From Bacteroidales bacterium (GTDB taxonomy: Bacteria > Bacteroidota > Bacteroidia > Bacteroidales > UBA932): a stretch of DNA of 38,153 nt. The stretch's first letter is position 1, and each line of letters opens with the position of its first letter. Made by a program: the position numbers and the translations under genes. Below, in pieces: positions 1 through 6,517 of this stretch. Where the stretch lies: the NCBI GenBank assembly GCA_015060205.1, contig SUYY01000025.1, positions 1-38,153 of the forward strand, in the 5' to 3' direction. A model generated the notes under the pieces. The model was not told the DNA's origin, did not search any database, and worked only from the letters and a program-made list of their open reading frames with translations.

Positions 1-122
1 AAAGTGGCATCAGCTTTGACGCCACCTTCCAAAAGTATTTCAGGCTTACTCCCACCTGGCCTTTGCGCATTGGCAATCACGGCGATCAGAAAACCTATAC
101 AAATGGTTAAAATCTTCTTCAT
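1..122 (-). CDS. Small secreted protein, N-terminal part only
   Basis: An open frame runs off the left edge of the window. It starts MKKILTICIGFLIAVIANAQ, a typical Sec signal peptide: two lysines, a hydrophobic core, and an ANA-Q signal peptidase I site near residue 19. The visible mature part (RPGGSKPEILLEGG...) is not one I recognise. The start codon overlaps the stop of the preceding gene (TGATG), so translation is probably coupled, and this is the fourth gene of a tight four-gene minus-strand operon. Function unknown; the product is inferred to be periplasmic or surface-exposed. Confidence 0.6.
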   Translation of the reverse strand, partial: MKKILTICIGFLIAVIANAQRPGGSKPEILLEGGVKADAT

Positions 123-532
123 CAGTATATTATCTGTGCTATACGGTGTCTGCTTGCAATCTCAAGAACAAATGTGTCTTCGGTTACTGTCTTCATGAAC
201 GGATGCCTGAAATGCATATAGTCCTCTATGAGACTGTTGACGAATGCAGTGACATCTTCCTGGCTGCACATATCCTCCCTATACTCAATCGAAAGTATAT
301 TCTTCCAATATGAGACCCCAACCATATTCCTTGTGCCTCTTATGCCTGTCCTTCTGCCTGGGTTGTTCATCATAGGAGGCGGTGGGACGATATTATCAAT
401 TGTCATCACCTTTCCTCTGACCTCAAGCACTCTTTTATTCAGGAACGGCATCCTGCCATATGTCTGCTTCAGTCCATGCATCAGGCAAACATGATGAAGA
501 GGCTCTTCAAATATCACTGTCACTGTCTTCAT
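122..532 (-). CDS. Hypothetical protein, 136 aa
   Basis: The reading frame is soluble-looking, with no signal peptide or membrane segment. It has a proline/methionine-rich stretch near residues 51-57 (VPPPPMM) followed by a basic, glycine-rich stretch. I do not recognise the family. It begins 2 nt after the stop of the repeat-protein gene and ends in a TGATG overlap with the next gene, so it is surely co-transcribed with both. The context, between a repeat protein and two secreted peptides, does not say what it does. The opposite strand also has an open frame here, but only this strand makes a continuous operon. Confidence 0.6.
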   Translation of the reverse strand: MKTVTVIFEEPLHHVCLMHGLKQTYGRMPFLNKRVLEVRGKVMTIDNIVPPPPMMNNPGRRTGIRGTRNMVGVSYWKNILSIEYREDMCSQEDVTAFVNSLIEDYMHFRHPFMKTVTEDTFVLEIASRHRIAQIIY

Positions 533-534
533 GA

Positions 535-804
535 TTACTGATTGTTCTTTGCCTCGTCAATCCTCTTCTGAGCAGCCTCCTGACGAGCCTTAGCCATCTG
601 CTTCGTCTCCCCTTCAGGAATTTCAATGATTTCTTCTTCTACTTCAAGGAATTTCTCGACGAATTTATCCTCGATCTTCTGATAAGTGCCGACTACGGCA
701 TCCTTTATCTTCTGGTATGTTCCTACAACAGTATCTTCAATCTTCTGATATGCACCGACTACGATATCCTCGATCTTTGTCTTCTTTGGTTTAAGTGTTG
801 TCAT
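535..804 (-). CDS. Small protein with 11-residue tandem repeats
   Basis: This 89-residue protein has four tandem 11-residue units between residues 10 and 54: KIEDIVVGAYQ, KIEDTVVGTYQ, KIKDAVVGTYQ and a diverged KIEDKFVEKFL. They are followed by a Glu-rich helix and a tail rich in Ala, Lys and Gln. Hendecad repeats of this kind usually form amphipathic helices or right-handed coiled coils. From memory, similar small proteins ending in a KFVDKFL-like unit are common in gut Firmicutes and Bacteroidetes without an assigned function. It has no signal peptide. It lies 11 nt downstream of the 54-aa gene and 2 nt upstream of the 136-aa gene. Confidence 0.75.
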   Translation of the reverse strand: MTTLKPKKTKIEDIVVGAYQKIEDTVVGTYQKIKDAVVGTYQKIEDKFVEKFLEVEEEIIEIPEGETKQMAKARQEAAQKRIDEAKNNQ

Positions 805-815
805 GATTTTTTGTA

Positions 816-980
816 TTAGAATGTGTATGCCTTACGATCAATCGACTGTTTCTCCTTTACAATGATTACGAGTGTGTCTGAATCGTTTCTGTTTACTCTG
901 ATAGTGTCCGCATTGTTCTGCGCTGAGAGCGCTGCGCCTGAAAATGCGATGGCGCATAAAATGGTTAAAAATCTTTTCAT
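816..980 (-). CDS. Very small secreted protein, 54 aa
   Basis: The first gene of the left-hand operon starts MKRFLTILCAIAFSGAALSA and has a signal peptidase I site after LSA, leaving a mature peptide of about 34 residues. The mature part is charged and ends RKAYTF. An ATG 28 nt downstream of a TAnnTTTG box, an uninterrupted frame and a canonical signal peptide support it as real. Its signal peptide resembles that of the fourth gene of the operon. Function unknown. Confidence 0.6.
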   Translation of the reverse strand: MKRFLTILCAIAFSGAALSAQNNADTIRVNRNDSDTLVIIVKEKQSIDRKAYTF

Positions 981-1007
981 CTCTTTACTACACTAATTTT
1001 ACGGCTG

Positions 1008-1015
1008 CAAAGGTA
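1008..1015 (-). promoter_or_regulatory. Bacteroidetes -7 box (TACCTTTG)
   Basis: The box matches TAnnTTTG and lies 27 nt upstream of the ATG of the first small gene on the same strand. No good -33 TTG is present at 19-21 nt. A perfect 12-bp palindrome (ATTCATATGAAT, 1046-1057) lies about 30 bp further upstream, where an activator might bind. Confidence 0.45.
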
Positions 1016-1216
1016 TGGCAAGAGATTGAGAAGAATTATTCAGTTATTCATATGAATTGGTCAGTATTTCCAAAATATCATACGGATAACTTACTATCGC
1101 TTAGCACTGTGGTATAAATGACCAGTACAAGAGAAAAACTACCTGACAGAACCATTCCCCGCAAGACACCTGTCCTGAGGTGAATTCTATGTATAGCGTA
1201 CTACACGAAAGATGAT

Positions 1217-1494
1217 TTGATATATATATATATGCGAAGAAAATTCGGGATTTTTATGAAGAATATCCTGTCGCATTGCTTCTTTTGCGTTCTCTTGTTT
1301 GAGGAGTTGTTTTTGTGTCTTCTTTCAGGCTTTATCTGCAAGGTTTGCACATCTGTGAGCAGTACTTTGTGTTTTTCTTTTGCGAGACGAATTCTTTTCC
1401 GCAGTGCCGACAGATTCTGTCATGAGTCATTAACGAGTACATAATAAGTTACCTGCGCATCGTTTGTAGAGTTTTCGCCAGAATCATTGTTCAT
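1217..1494 (-). pseudogene. Decayed zinc-ribbon DNA-binding protein (mobile-element type)
   Basis: Read on the minus strand from 1430, the frame gives ICRHCGKEFVSQKKNTKYCS followed by QMC, a C-x2-C...C-x3-C zinc-ribbon start, and stops after 32 residues. Removing one A near 1345 restores a frame reading NLADKA, then a TGA, then KKTQKQLLKQENAKEAMRQ. This matches my memory of a Bacteroidetes family of helix-turn-helix/excisionase-like proteins next to integrases, which begin CxxCGKxF...YCSxxCnnrAYK. At least two lesions (a frameshift and a stop) separate this copy from an intact gene. A short in-frame piece starting at 1494 may be the original N-terminus. No integrase is present nearby. Confidence 0.42.
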
Positions 1495-1630
1495 CTTTGT
1501 TCAAAGTTGTTCAACGTTGTCAATATACCTTGTCATCCTGACCTGCTTATAATGTAGGTGTACCGGTGAGCTACAAATAAGGTACAAATTCCAGCGAATA
1601 TCTATTAAAATGCAATAAAATTAAACAATA

Positions 1631-1661
1631 AGTCCATTACCGCAGGAGGCGATAACGGACT
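1631..1661 (-). terminator. Probable terminator of the arsC operon
   Basis: A 31-nt inverted repeat pairs AGTCC(A/G)TTA(C/T)CGC arms around a short loop. The two odd positions become G-U wobbles only in the minus-strand RNA, and the minus strand then runs into a T-rich tract (TTATTGTTTAATTTT). It lies about 150 nt beyond the arsC stop. Confidence 0.5.
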
Positions 1662-1712
1662 CATTATGCGACAGATAGTGCTATATGTCGTTATTTATCG
1701 ATTATCAATGAC

Positions 1713-1829
1713 TTACCTACAAAGAATGTTCGCTATACGATTGAGGACAACTTTTTCACCTTCTGGTTCCGTTTCATATACAAGTACAACTTTAGGGTAT
1801 CCTATTCTATTATAGTTTAGACATTTCAC
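1713..1829 (-). CDS. Doubtful 38-aa frame overlapping the arsC 3' end
   Basis: A GTG-started frame, shifted +1 relative to arsC, reads through the arsC stop. Its second half is protein-like (IGYPKVVLVYETEPEGEKVV, then LNRIANILCR and stop). It could be a tiny coupled gene, the relic tail of an older gene, or chance. No family is recognised. Confidence 0.22.
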   Translation of the reverse strand: MKCLNYNRIGYPKVVLVYETEPEGEKVVLNRIANILCR

Positions 1830-2208
1830 GTCTTATCTCATCGCGTACACGACGGAATTCTTCTATGACCTGTTCTTCGGGACCGGTGAAAGCATCGGGA
1901 TCATCAAAGCCGATGTGCAGGCACTTCCCTACTTCTCCAGTAAACTTCGGACAACTTTCTCTGGCACCACCGCATACAGTGATGACATAGTCCCAACTCC
2001 GGTCCAGATACTGTGAGACGCTCTTTGGATAATGTCCGCTTATGTCAATACCTATCTCGGCCATAACCTTGATGGCAAGAGGATGAACCTCAGATGCAGG
2101 CCTTACTCCTGCCGAGCAGACTTCCGCTCCGGGATGAAGATGCTGAAGGATCCCATGGGCCATCTGACTGCGGCATCTGTTGCCTGTACAAAGAACAAGA
2201 TATTTCAT
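1810..2208 (-). CDS. arsC: Arsenate reductase, thioredoxin-type (low-MW phosphatase fold)
   Basis: The protein is predicted to reduce arsenate to arsenite in the cytoplasm using a cysteine cascade recycled by thioredoxin. The N-terminal phosphatase loop C7-TGNRC-R13-S is the CX5R signature of the low-molecular-weight PTPase fold. C79 and C86 in the motif TVCGGARESCP sit where Staphylococcus-type ArsC has its two resolving cysteines, and FDDP near residue 103 supplies the general-acid Asp. At 132 residues it has the family's usual length. The pair of extra cysteines argues for ArsC rather than a true tyrosine phosphatase. It starts 3 nt after the DUF5714 gene and shares its promoter. No arsenite pump or ArsR regulator is in the window. 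Confidence 0.85.
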   Translation of the reverse strand: MKYLVLCTGNRCRSQMAHGILQHLHPGAEVCSAGVRPASEVHPLAIKVMAEIGIDISGHYPKSVSQYLDRSWDYVITVCGGARESCPKFTGEVGKCLHIGFDDPDAFTGPEEQVIEEFRRVRDEIRREMSKL

Positions 2209-2211
2209 GAT

Positions 2212-2904
2212 TTACTGATTTGACGGGTGAAAAGGACAACGCTTACCGATACATTGGCTGTTGGAAGACATATGACGGCAGACGATCTGAGTCTTCTGCA
2301 TCCTGACTCCTGTTATCTTCTCCACATACTCAATGGCAGTGAGGATCGACATGTAGGAATTACGCTTGCAACAGCGCGGACCGCCTATCTCACCGAGCCG
2401 CGCCAATGAACGTGAGGTCATGATGTTCGAATATCCCCAGGACTCATTCATCAAAGGAGTCGAACCTGTGATGATGGACATGAACATACCTGTGCTTACT
2501 GCAGCACCGCACGCTCCCCAGAACCCGCACGCTCCTCCGGGGACCTTGCTTCCCCTGGTAATCATTTCGCTTAGAGCCTTCGGAAGGTCAATCTGCCCAC
2601 CGGCATTACGGTACGCAGTCAACAGAGCCGCTCCTACCATGATATGATGTTCAGGACCGTGCATATGACAGAACGGCATATCCATCATCTTTCCGATGAT
2701 CTCTGTCGGGTCGCTGGAGGACTCACTCAGGCAAAGCCCGACAATGGAATCAACACCCTTGGAGTGACATTCGTTGCAGACATAGTGACCATTGAGACAT
2801 CTTGTCTTGCTGAACTCACTTTTACGGCATATGACGCATTCCATCAGGATGTCCTCCTGAAGGTACTCCAGAGAGTCTTTACATATCAAACATTCTTCCT
2901 TCAT
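2212..2904 (-). CDS. DUF5714-type cysteine-rich protein, 230 aa
   Basis: I place this in the DUF5714 family by the blocks GPEHHIMVGAALLTAYRNAGG-like (residues 83-103) and VPGGACGFWGACGAA (121-135). The family has no established function. The protein has sixteen cysteines: four near the N-terminus as CxxC pairs (5/8, 23/26), then 36, 43/46, 58, 79, 126, 132, 178/179, 209, 218 and 223. It also has a His cluster, HMHGPEHH (80-87). The CGFWGACGAAVSTG stretch resembles the C-GCAxxG-C-C redox motif. It has no signal peptide. It is the first gene of an operon with arsC, so a role in metalloid, thiol or metal chemistry is an inference from context. Confidence 0.7.
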   Translation of the reverse strand: MKEECLICKDSLEYLQEDILMECVICRKSEFSKTRCLNGHYVCNECHSKGVDSIVGLCLSESSSDPTEIIGKMMDMPFCHMHGPEHHIMVGAALLTAYRNAGGQIDLPKALSEMITRGSKVPGGACGFWGACGAAVSTGMFMSIITGSTPLMNESWGYSNIMTSRSLARLGEIGGPRCCKRNSYMSILTAIEYVEKITGVRMQKTQIVCRHMSSNSQCIGKRCPFHPSNQ

Positions 2905-2924
2905 ATCGCATGATTACATGAGTA

Positions 2925-2954
2925 CAAAATTACATTATTGTCAGAGAGAAACAA
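2925..2954 (-). promoter_or_regulatory. Promoter of the DUF5714-arsC operon
   Basis: TTG at 2954-2952, then 19 nt, then TAATTTTG at 2932-2925: a full match to the Bacteroidetes sigma-ABfr layout (TTG-N19-TAnnTTTG). The ATG follows 20 nt after the -7 box. It is the best-formed promoter in the window. Confidence 0.7.
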
Positions 2955-3003
2955 TGGATGGAGAAAATATAATATCAATCGGGACAAAGTCGGGAAATTA
3001 TTA

Positions 3004-3011
3004 TAACTTTG
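3004..3011 (+). promoter_or_regulatory. -7 box of the cation exporter gene (TAACTTTG)
   Basis: This TAnnTTTG match lies 42 nt upstream of the chosen start of the CDF gene, divergent from the DUF5714 promoter. It overlaps the earliest in-frame ATG (3009), which therefore cannot be the start if this box is used. Confidence 0.45.
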
Positions 3012-3053
3012 TTAAGTCATGGCGCATCTGCATTGCCAAAGAATATGGTATTT

Positions 3054-3959
3054 ATGGACAGAACGAAAGAAATACGCAACATTACATTATGGGGTTCAGC
3101 AGTAAACCTCGCACTGACAGTCGGAAAGATCATAGCGGGTATTGTCGGACGAAGCGCCGCTATGATTGCGGACGGAATACACTCCCTGTCCGATCTGCTC
3201 AGCGACATCGTCATCCTCATATTCACACACATATCATCTAAAGGGAAAGACCGGGACCATTCATTCGGACACGGGAAATTTGAGACATTGGCCACACTTA
3301 TAGTCAGCCTGATACTTGTCGTTATCGGTGCAGACCTTATGGGCGGCGGAATCAGAAGCATAATCGGTGTTTTCAATGGCGAAATGATTCCAAAACCGGG
3401 ATATATTGCCCTCATAGCCGCTTTAGCATCCATTATTGCCAAAGAGATCCTCTATCATGCAACTGTCAAGGTAGGCAGAAAGACCGACAGTCCTGCAGTC
3501 ATTGCAAACGCATGGCATCATCGCAGCGATTCATTCTCGTCGATAGGTTCACTGGCAGGTATCGGAGGAGCCATTTTGCTTGGTGACAAATGGACCATAC
3601 TCGATCCACTCGCATCCTGCATCATCAGCATTGCCATCATAACAATAGCGGTCAAGATGGCTCTGCCAAGTCTCGCGGAACTGCTTGAGACCTCTCTTCC
3701 CGAAGACATCGAAAACGAGATCATGGAAACAGCCTCATCAGTAAAAGGAGTCCATGACATACACGAACTGAAGACGCGCCGCAACGGAATGTCATTCATC
3801 ATAGACGCACACATTACAGTCCGACCCGACATTTCCATCGTTGAGGCACATGACATAGCCACCTCAGTAGAAGATGTATTATTATCAAAATACGGACAGC
3901 AGACACAGATCAACATCCATATCGAGCCGGCCGAAGAAACCACCGGCACAAAAGAATAA
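3054..3959 (+). CDS. Cation diffusion facilitator family exporter (zinc type)
   Basis: This 301-residue inner-membrane protein is a CDF transporter, which exports Zn2+ or a similar divalent cation in exchange for protons. Five to six hydrophobic helices fill residues 10-205, and a cytoplasmic alpha/beta domain follows (VHDIHELKTRRNG at 233-245, INIHIEP near the end). The transport site reads H43-x3-D47 in helix 2 (HSLSD) and H155-x3-D159 in helix 5 (HHRSD). That HD-HD set is typical of zinc-selective members, in contrast to the DD-HD set of YiiP. I chose ATG 3054; 3045 is also possible, and 3009 falls inside the promoter. It is followed 31 nt later by the YjbR gene and is divergent from the arsC operon. 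Confidence 0.88.
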   Translation: MDRTKEIRNITLWGSAVNLALTVGKIIAGIVGRSAAMIADGIHSLSDLLSDIVILIFTHISSKGKDRDHSFGHGKFETLATLIVSLILVVIGADLMGGGIRSIIGVFNGEMIPKPGYIALIAALASIIAKEILYHATVKVGRKTDSPAVIANAWHHRSDSFSSIGSLAGIGGAILLGDKWTILDPLASCIISIAIITIAVKMALPSLAELLETSLPEDIENEIMETASSVKGVHDIHELKTRRNGMSFIIDAHITVRPDISIVEAHDIATSVEDVLLSKYGQQTQINIHIEPAEETTGTKE

Positions 3960-3990
3960 AGAACATCAAGATACCGTCAAATATCGTGTC

Positions 3991-4389
3991 ATGGACTTAA
4001 TGGATTGCAGAGAATATATATTGACATTTCCTTTGGTCGAGGAATGCCAACCGTTTGATGAAGAGATAGTCGTATATAAGATATGCGGCAGATGGTTTGC
4101 AACCATGATCTTCTCCCGACCTGAATATGTCGCCGTCAAATGCAATCCGGACAGGGCAATCCTGCTGCGTGACGAATACTCAGCGATTACCCCCGCGTGG
4201 CATTTCAACAAACGCCATTGGAACGATCTCAACGTCGAAATGCTACCGGACGAGGTTGTGAAAAGAGAACTCCGACATTCTTACTTTACTGTGATACAAA
4301 AGAACGTCACCCCTAAAGCATTACGTGAAGAAGTCCTGTCGCTCGCTTCCGAACACGGTCTTGAAGATGATGCCGTCTTGCCGGAGTGA
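3991..4389 (+). CDS. MmcQ/YjbR family protein
   Basis: At 132 residues it has the full length of the YjbR/MmcQ (DUF419) family, a CyaY-like fold whose role is poorly defined. The family hallmarks are all visible: an N-terminal FPLVEECQPFDEEIVVYK (13-30), the strand GRWFA (33-37), KCNPDRAILLRDEY (50-63), the HFNKRHW block (71-77) and the terminal HSYFTVI (96-102). Start at ATG 3991; ATG 4000 is an in-frame alternative, and upstream in-frame codons overlap the CDF gene. It is probably co-transcribed with the CDF gene, and no functional link between the two is known to me. Confidence 0.85.
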   Translation: MDLMDCREYILTFPLVEECQPFDEEIVVYKICGRWFATMIFSRPEYVAVKCNPDRAILLRDEYSAITPAWHFNKRHWNDLNVEMLPDEVVKRELRHSYFTVIQKNVTPKALREEVLSLASEHGLEDDAVLPE

Positions 4390-4401
4390 CAGGAGTAAGA
4401 C

Positions 4402-4433
4402 GTTGCAGTCTCATCAGTTCATCAGATTGCAAC
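4402..4433 (+). terminator. Stem-loop after the CDF-yjbR pair
   Basis: Ten-base arms GTTGCAGTCT / AGATTGCAAC pair with one G-U wobble around a 12-nt loop, 12 nt after the YjbR stop codon. No U-tract follows, so it may be a processing or Rho-linked 3' end rather than an intrinsic terminator. Confidence 0.35.
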
Positions 4434-4522
4434 AGCATCAATGAAACCTCAATTGATACTGACCCGACAATTTTCAAAAGGGCAAAGATATAAATGATCT
4501 ATAATTGAACAGAGACGGAACT

Positions 4523-5569
4523 ATGAAATTCAAATGGATTTTGTCACTCGCGATGGTGGTTGTTGCGATGGGCTGCAGGGAGAAAGAGGAAGAGCAGAAG
4601 AATGAGTATGAAGTGGTTACAGACGAGAACTATGCATTGGCGGAAACGCAGATAATATTTGCCAATTATCGTGACAGGATAATTGCGCAGGAAGGAGGCG
4701 GAAGCGGAATGGGTGTCTTTCTGCATAAAAGGGATGCTGCCGATCCCGGTGACAAGACCGTCGTGCGCATAAATTTCGACACCAGATATTCCATATGTCT
4801 TCTCGATCTCGACTCCGATGCCACTCTGACCATGCCTGAGACCGACGGCAGATACCAGACTGCATGGTTCGTCACGGAAGATCACTATAATCCGATGGCC
4901 ATAACCGAACCAGGCACTTATACCATTACCGAGGAAAACATGGGTTCACGATATGTTTTACTGATGATCCGTACGCAAGTAAACATGCGTGACGAGGAGG
5001 ACATGGCAGTTGTATCTGCACTGCAGGACAAGTTGAAGATAGAGCAGACGGAGCGAGGCACATACAATCCGACTCAGAAATGGAATATGGAAGAGGTCCT
5101 GGCAATGCGACAGAAATATCTTGCCGTCGCAAACGAAAAGCATTATACCTCAGACCAGATATTCGGGAAGAAGGGAGAACTCACTCAGGAGCAGCATAAT
5201 TGCGGCGTGGCATACGGATGGGGAGGTTTCACCTCAGACCAGGCTGTCTACCTGAGCCGTATTCCTGCTGATGACAAACCTTGCACTCTGACACTCAGGG
5301 ACGTACCGGTTGCGGCGAATGCCTTCTGGTCGGTAACGGTTTACGACAGGCAGGGCTATCCGCAGGGAGATTCATATAATGTGAACAGCGCTTTTGCCAC
5401 CCATAATGAAGACGGTTCTGTGACAATACATTTCGGAGGCGATGACAAGAGTGCTCCGAACTACCTGGACATATTCCCGGGATGGACATATATCCTGCGC
5501 CTGTATCTGCCTCAAGAGCCTTATTTCAACGGCTCATGGACACATCCGGAACTGGAATATCAGAAGTGA
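4523..5569 (+). CDS. DUF1254/DUF1214 domain lipoprotein, 348 aa
   Basis: The chosen start gives a lipoprotein signal peptide, MKFKWILSLAMVVVAMGC, with the lipid-carrying Cys at 18. A TTG 18 nt upstream is in frame but would spoil the signal. The N-terminal half has the DUF1254 pattern (NFDTRYSICLLDLDSDATLTMP near 95-115, then GRYQTAWF). The C-terminal 95 residues have the DUF1214 pattern (AFWSVTVYDRQGYP, DGSVTIHFG, and the final RLYLP...NGSW). The family is widespread in bacteria with no firm function. The gene stands alone between the YjbR gene and the convergent fimbrial operon. Confidence 0.8.
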   Translation: MKFKWILSLAMVVVAMGCREKEEEQKNEYEVVTDENYALAETQIIFANYRDRIIAQEGGGSGMGVFLHKRDAADPGDKTVVRINFDTRYSICLLDLDSDATLTMPETDGRYQTAWFVTEDHYNPMAITEPGTYTITEENMGSRYVLLMIRTQVNMRDEEDMAVVSALQDKLKIEQTERGTYNPTQKWNMEEVLAMRQKYLAVANEKHYTSDQIFGKKGELTQEQHNCGVAYGWGGFTSDQAVYLSRIPADDKPCTLTLRDVPVAANAFWSVTVYDRQGYPQGDSYNVNSAFATHNEDGSVTIHFGGDDKSAPNYLDIFPGWTYILRLYLPQEPYFNGSWTHPELEYQK

Positions 5570-5633
5570 TTCCAGACCCTGCAGAATGGAACATGAAGCA
5601 CCTGTGACGGGAAGAAAATACCACCAGGAGTTA

Positions 5634-6506
5634 TCACCTGATATTTATCGTGAAGGTATAGTTGCTGTTGTGGTAGAGGTTATAATCCCTCGGAAAGTCG
5701 GAAGGTGCCCCGTTGCATAGAATCACAGGATCCTTTCCTTCAATATTAAGCCGGACGGCATTTGTGCCTGTGGCATCATTGAAGTTCGGTGCCATATAGA
5801 AATACATCTCTTTGGTATCGCCTGCCGCAACTGTCTGATCGATATCGATATGAGTATATGCGTCTGCAGGAAGCGGTTCGTGCGTCACACTTGGAAATGC
5901 ATATACCTTGGTAGCAACATTAGTAAGTGACTTCACCGTATATGCAGTTCCTGAATTGTTGTTCACAACAAGATTGATGCGGGAAAACATACGTCCGAGT
6001 GAAACCTGGATATTCTTCTGCCCGGAAGTGATGTCACCTTCCCAATATCCGGACAACGGCATATCAGACAAAGAGCCGTCATTTGCTGCGGAAATATCAT
6101 CCGAAACATCCAGCACATCAGTACTTCTCTTGAAATCCGTCAATGTCTGAGGCCACTCTCTCATCCGACCGTCCACTTCACTGCCGATATTTGCCAACAC
6201 ACATAAGGTACATCCCTCGCCTACCGCAAGCGTTGCTGTCACTTGAACCGCCAACAAACCCGTTGCACCTGCCCTGTAATGCGAAGTACCGGCATCTATC
6301 AGAAGCCCCATCTTGTCATATTGCAATATCCACAGGTCATATATCAGGTTCTCCACATCGGGAATAAGAGGAGACTCTGCCTTCACTGATGGAGAGGTCT
6401 CGAATGACAGGCGTACTTCCACCAGTTCCTGTTCTTGATCGAGACCGGACGAATCACAAGCGGCAAAAGCGAGAGCCGCAATAAATATCATATAAATTCT
6501 CTTCAT
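5634..6506 (-). CDS. Fimbrillin-like accessory lipoprotein (last gene of the fimbrial operon)
   Basis: A 290-residue lipoprotein (MKRIYMIFIAALAFAAC, Cys17) with the general plan of Bacteroidales minor pilins. It has a short linker, a V41-K42-A43 motif, an N-terminal beta domain with the phrase LIYDLWILQYDKMG (about 55-68), and a C-terminal beta domain ending in the strand NYTFTINIR. The LWILQYD and MFSRINLVV phrases resemble DUF4906-type proteins. An upstream in-frame ATG (6536) overlaps the previous gene and would spoil the signal peptide, so I start 12 nt after the previous stop. Predicted role: a surface-exported subunit at or near the fimbrial tip. The assignment to pilins is good, to a subfamily weak. 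Confidence 0.7.
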   Translation of the reverse strand: MKRIYMIFIAALAFAACDSSGLDQEQELVEVRLSFETSPSVKAESPLIPDVENLIYDLWILQYDKMGLLIDAGTSHYRAGATGLLAVQVTATLAVGEGCTLCVLANIGSEVDGRMREWPQTLTDFKRSTDVLDVSDDISAANDGSLSDMPLSGYWEGDITSGQKNIQVSLGRMFSRINLVVNNNSGTAYTVKSLTNVATKVYAFPSVTHEPLPADAYTHIDIDQTVAAGDTKEMYFYMAPNFNDATGTNAVRLNIEGKDPVILCNGAPSDFPRDYNLYHNSNYTFTINIR

Positions 6507-6517
6507 CGCTAAACCCA

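Larger units (their letters stand above)
1016..1809. other. Gene-poor stretch
   Basis: No convincing intact gene is visible here. It holds a decayed zinc-finger gene (1217-1494), a short TA microsatellite near 1221-1232, a terminator-like stem-loop (1631-1661) and the tail of a doubtful small frame (1713-1829). A plus-strand open frame at 1217-1444 is Cys/Phe-rich and lies opposite the remnant, so I do not accept it. In 1016-1216 and 1495-1630 I see nothing beyond the palindrome at 1046-1057 and the repeated GTTGAACAA-like words near 1494-1530. Confidence 0.5.

Noticed and set aside
1217..1444. Plus-strand 75-codon frame in the gene-poor stretch
   Set aside because: It is Cys/Phe/Leu-rich, lacks family features and lies opposite a recognisable zinc-ribbon remnant.
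3017..3949. Two minus-strand open frames opposite the cation exporter gene
   Set aside because: Shadow frames of a conserved transporter; no family features.
4505..4522. TTG start giving six extra residues for the DUF1254 lipoprotein
   Set aside because: The extra residues (MNRDGT) precede a perfect lipoprotein signal that starts at ATG 4523.
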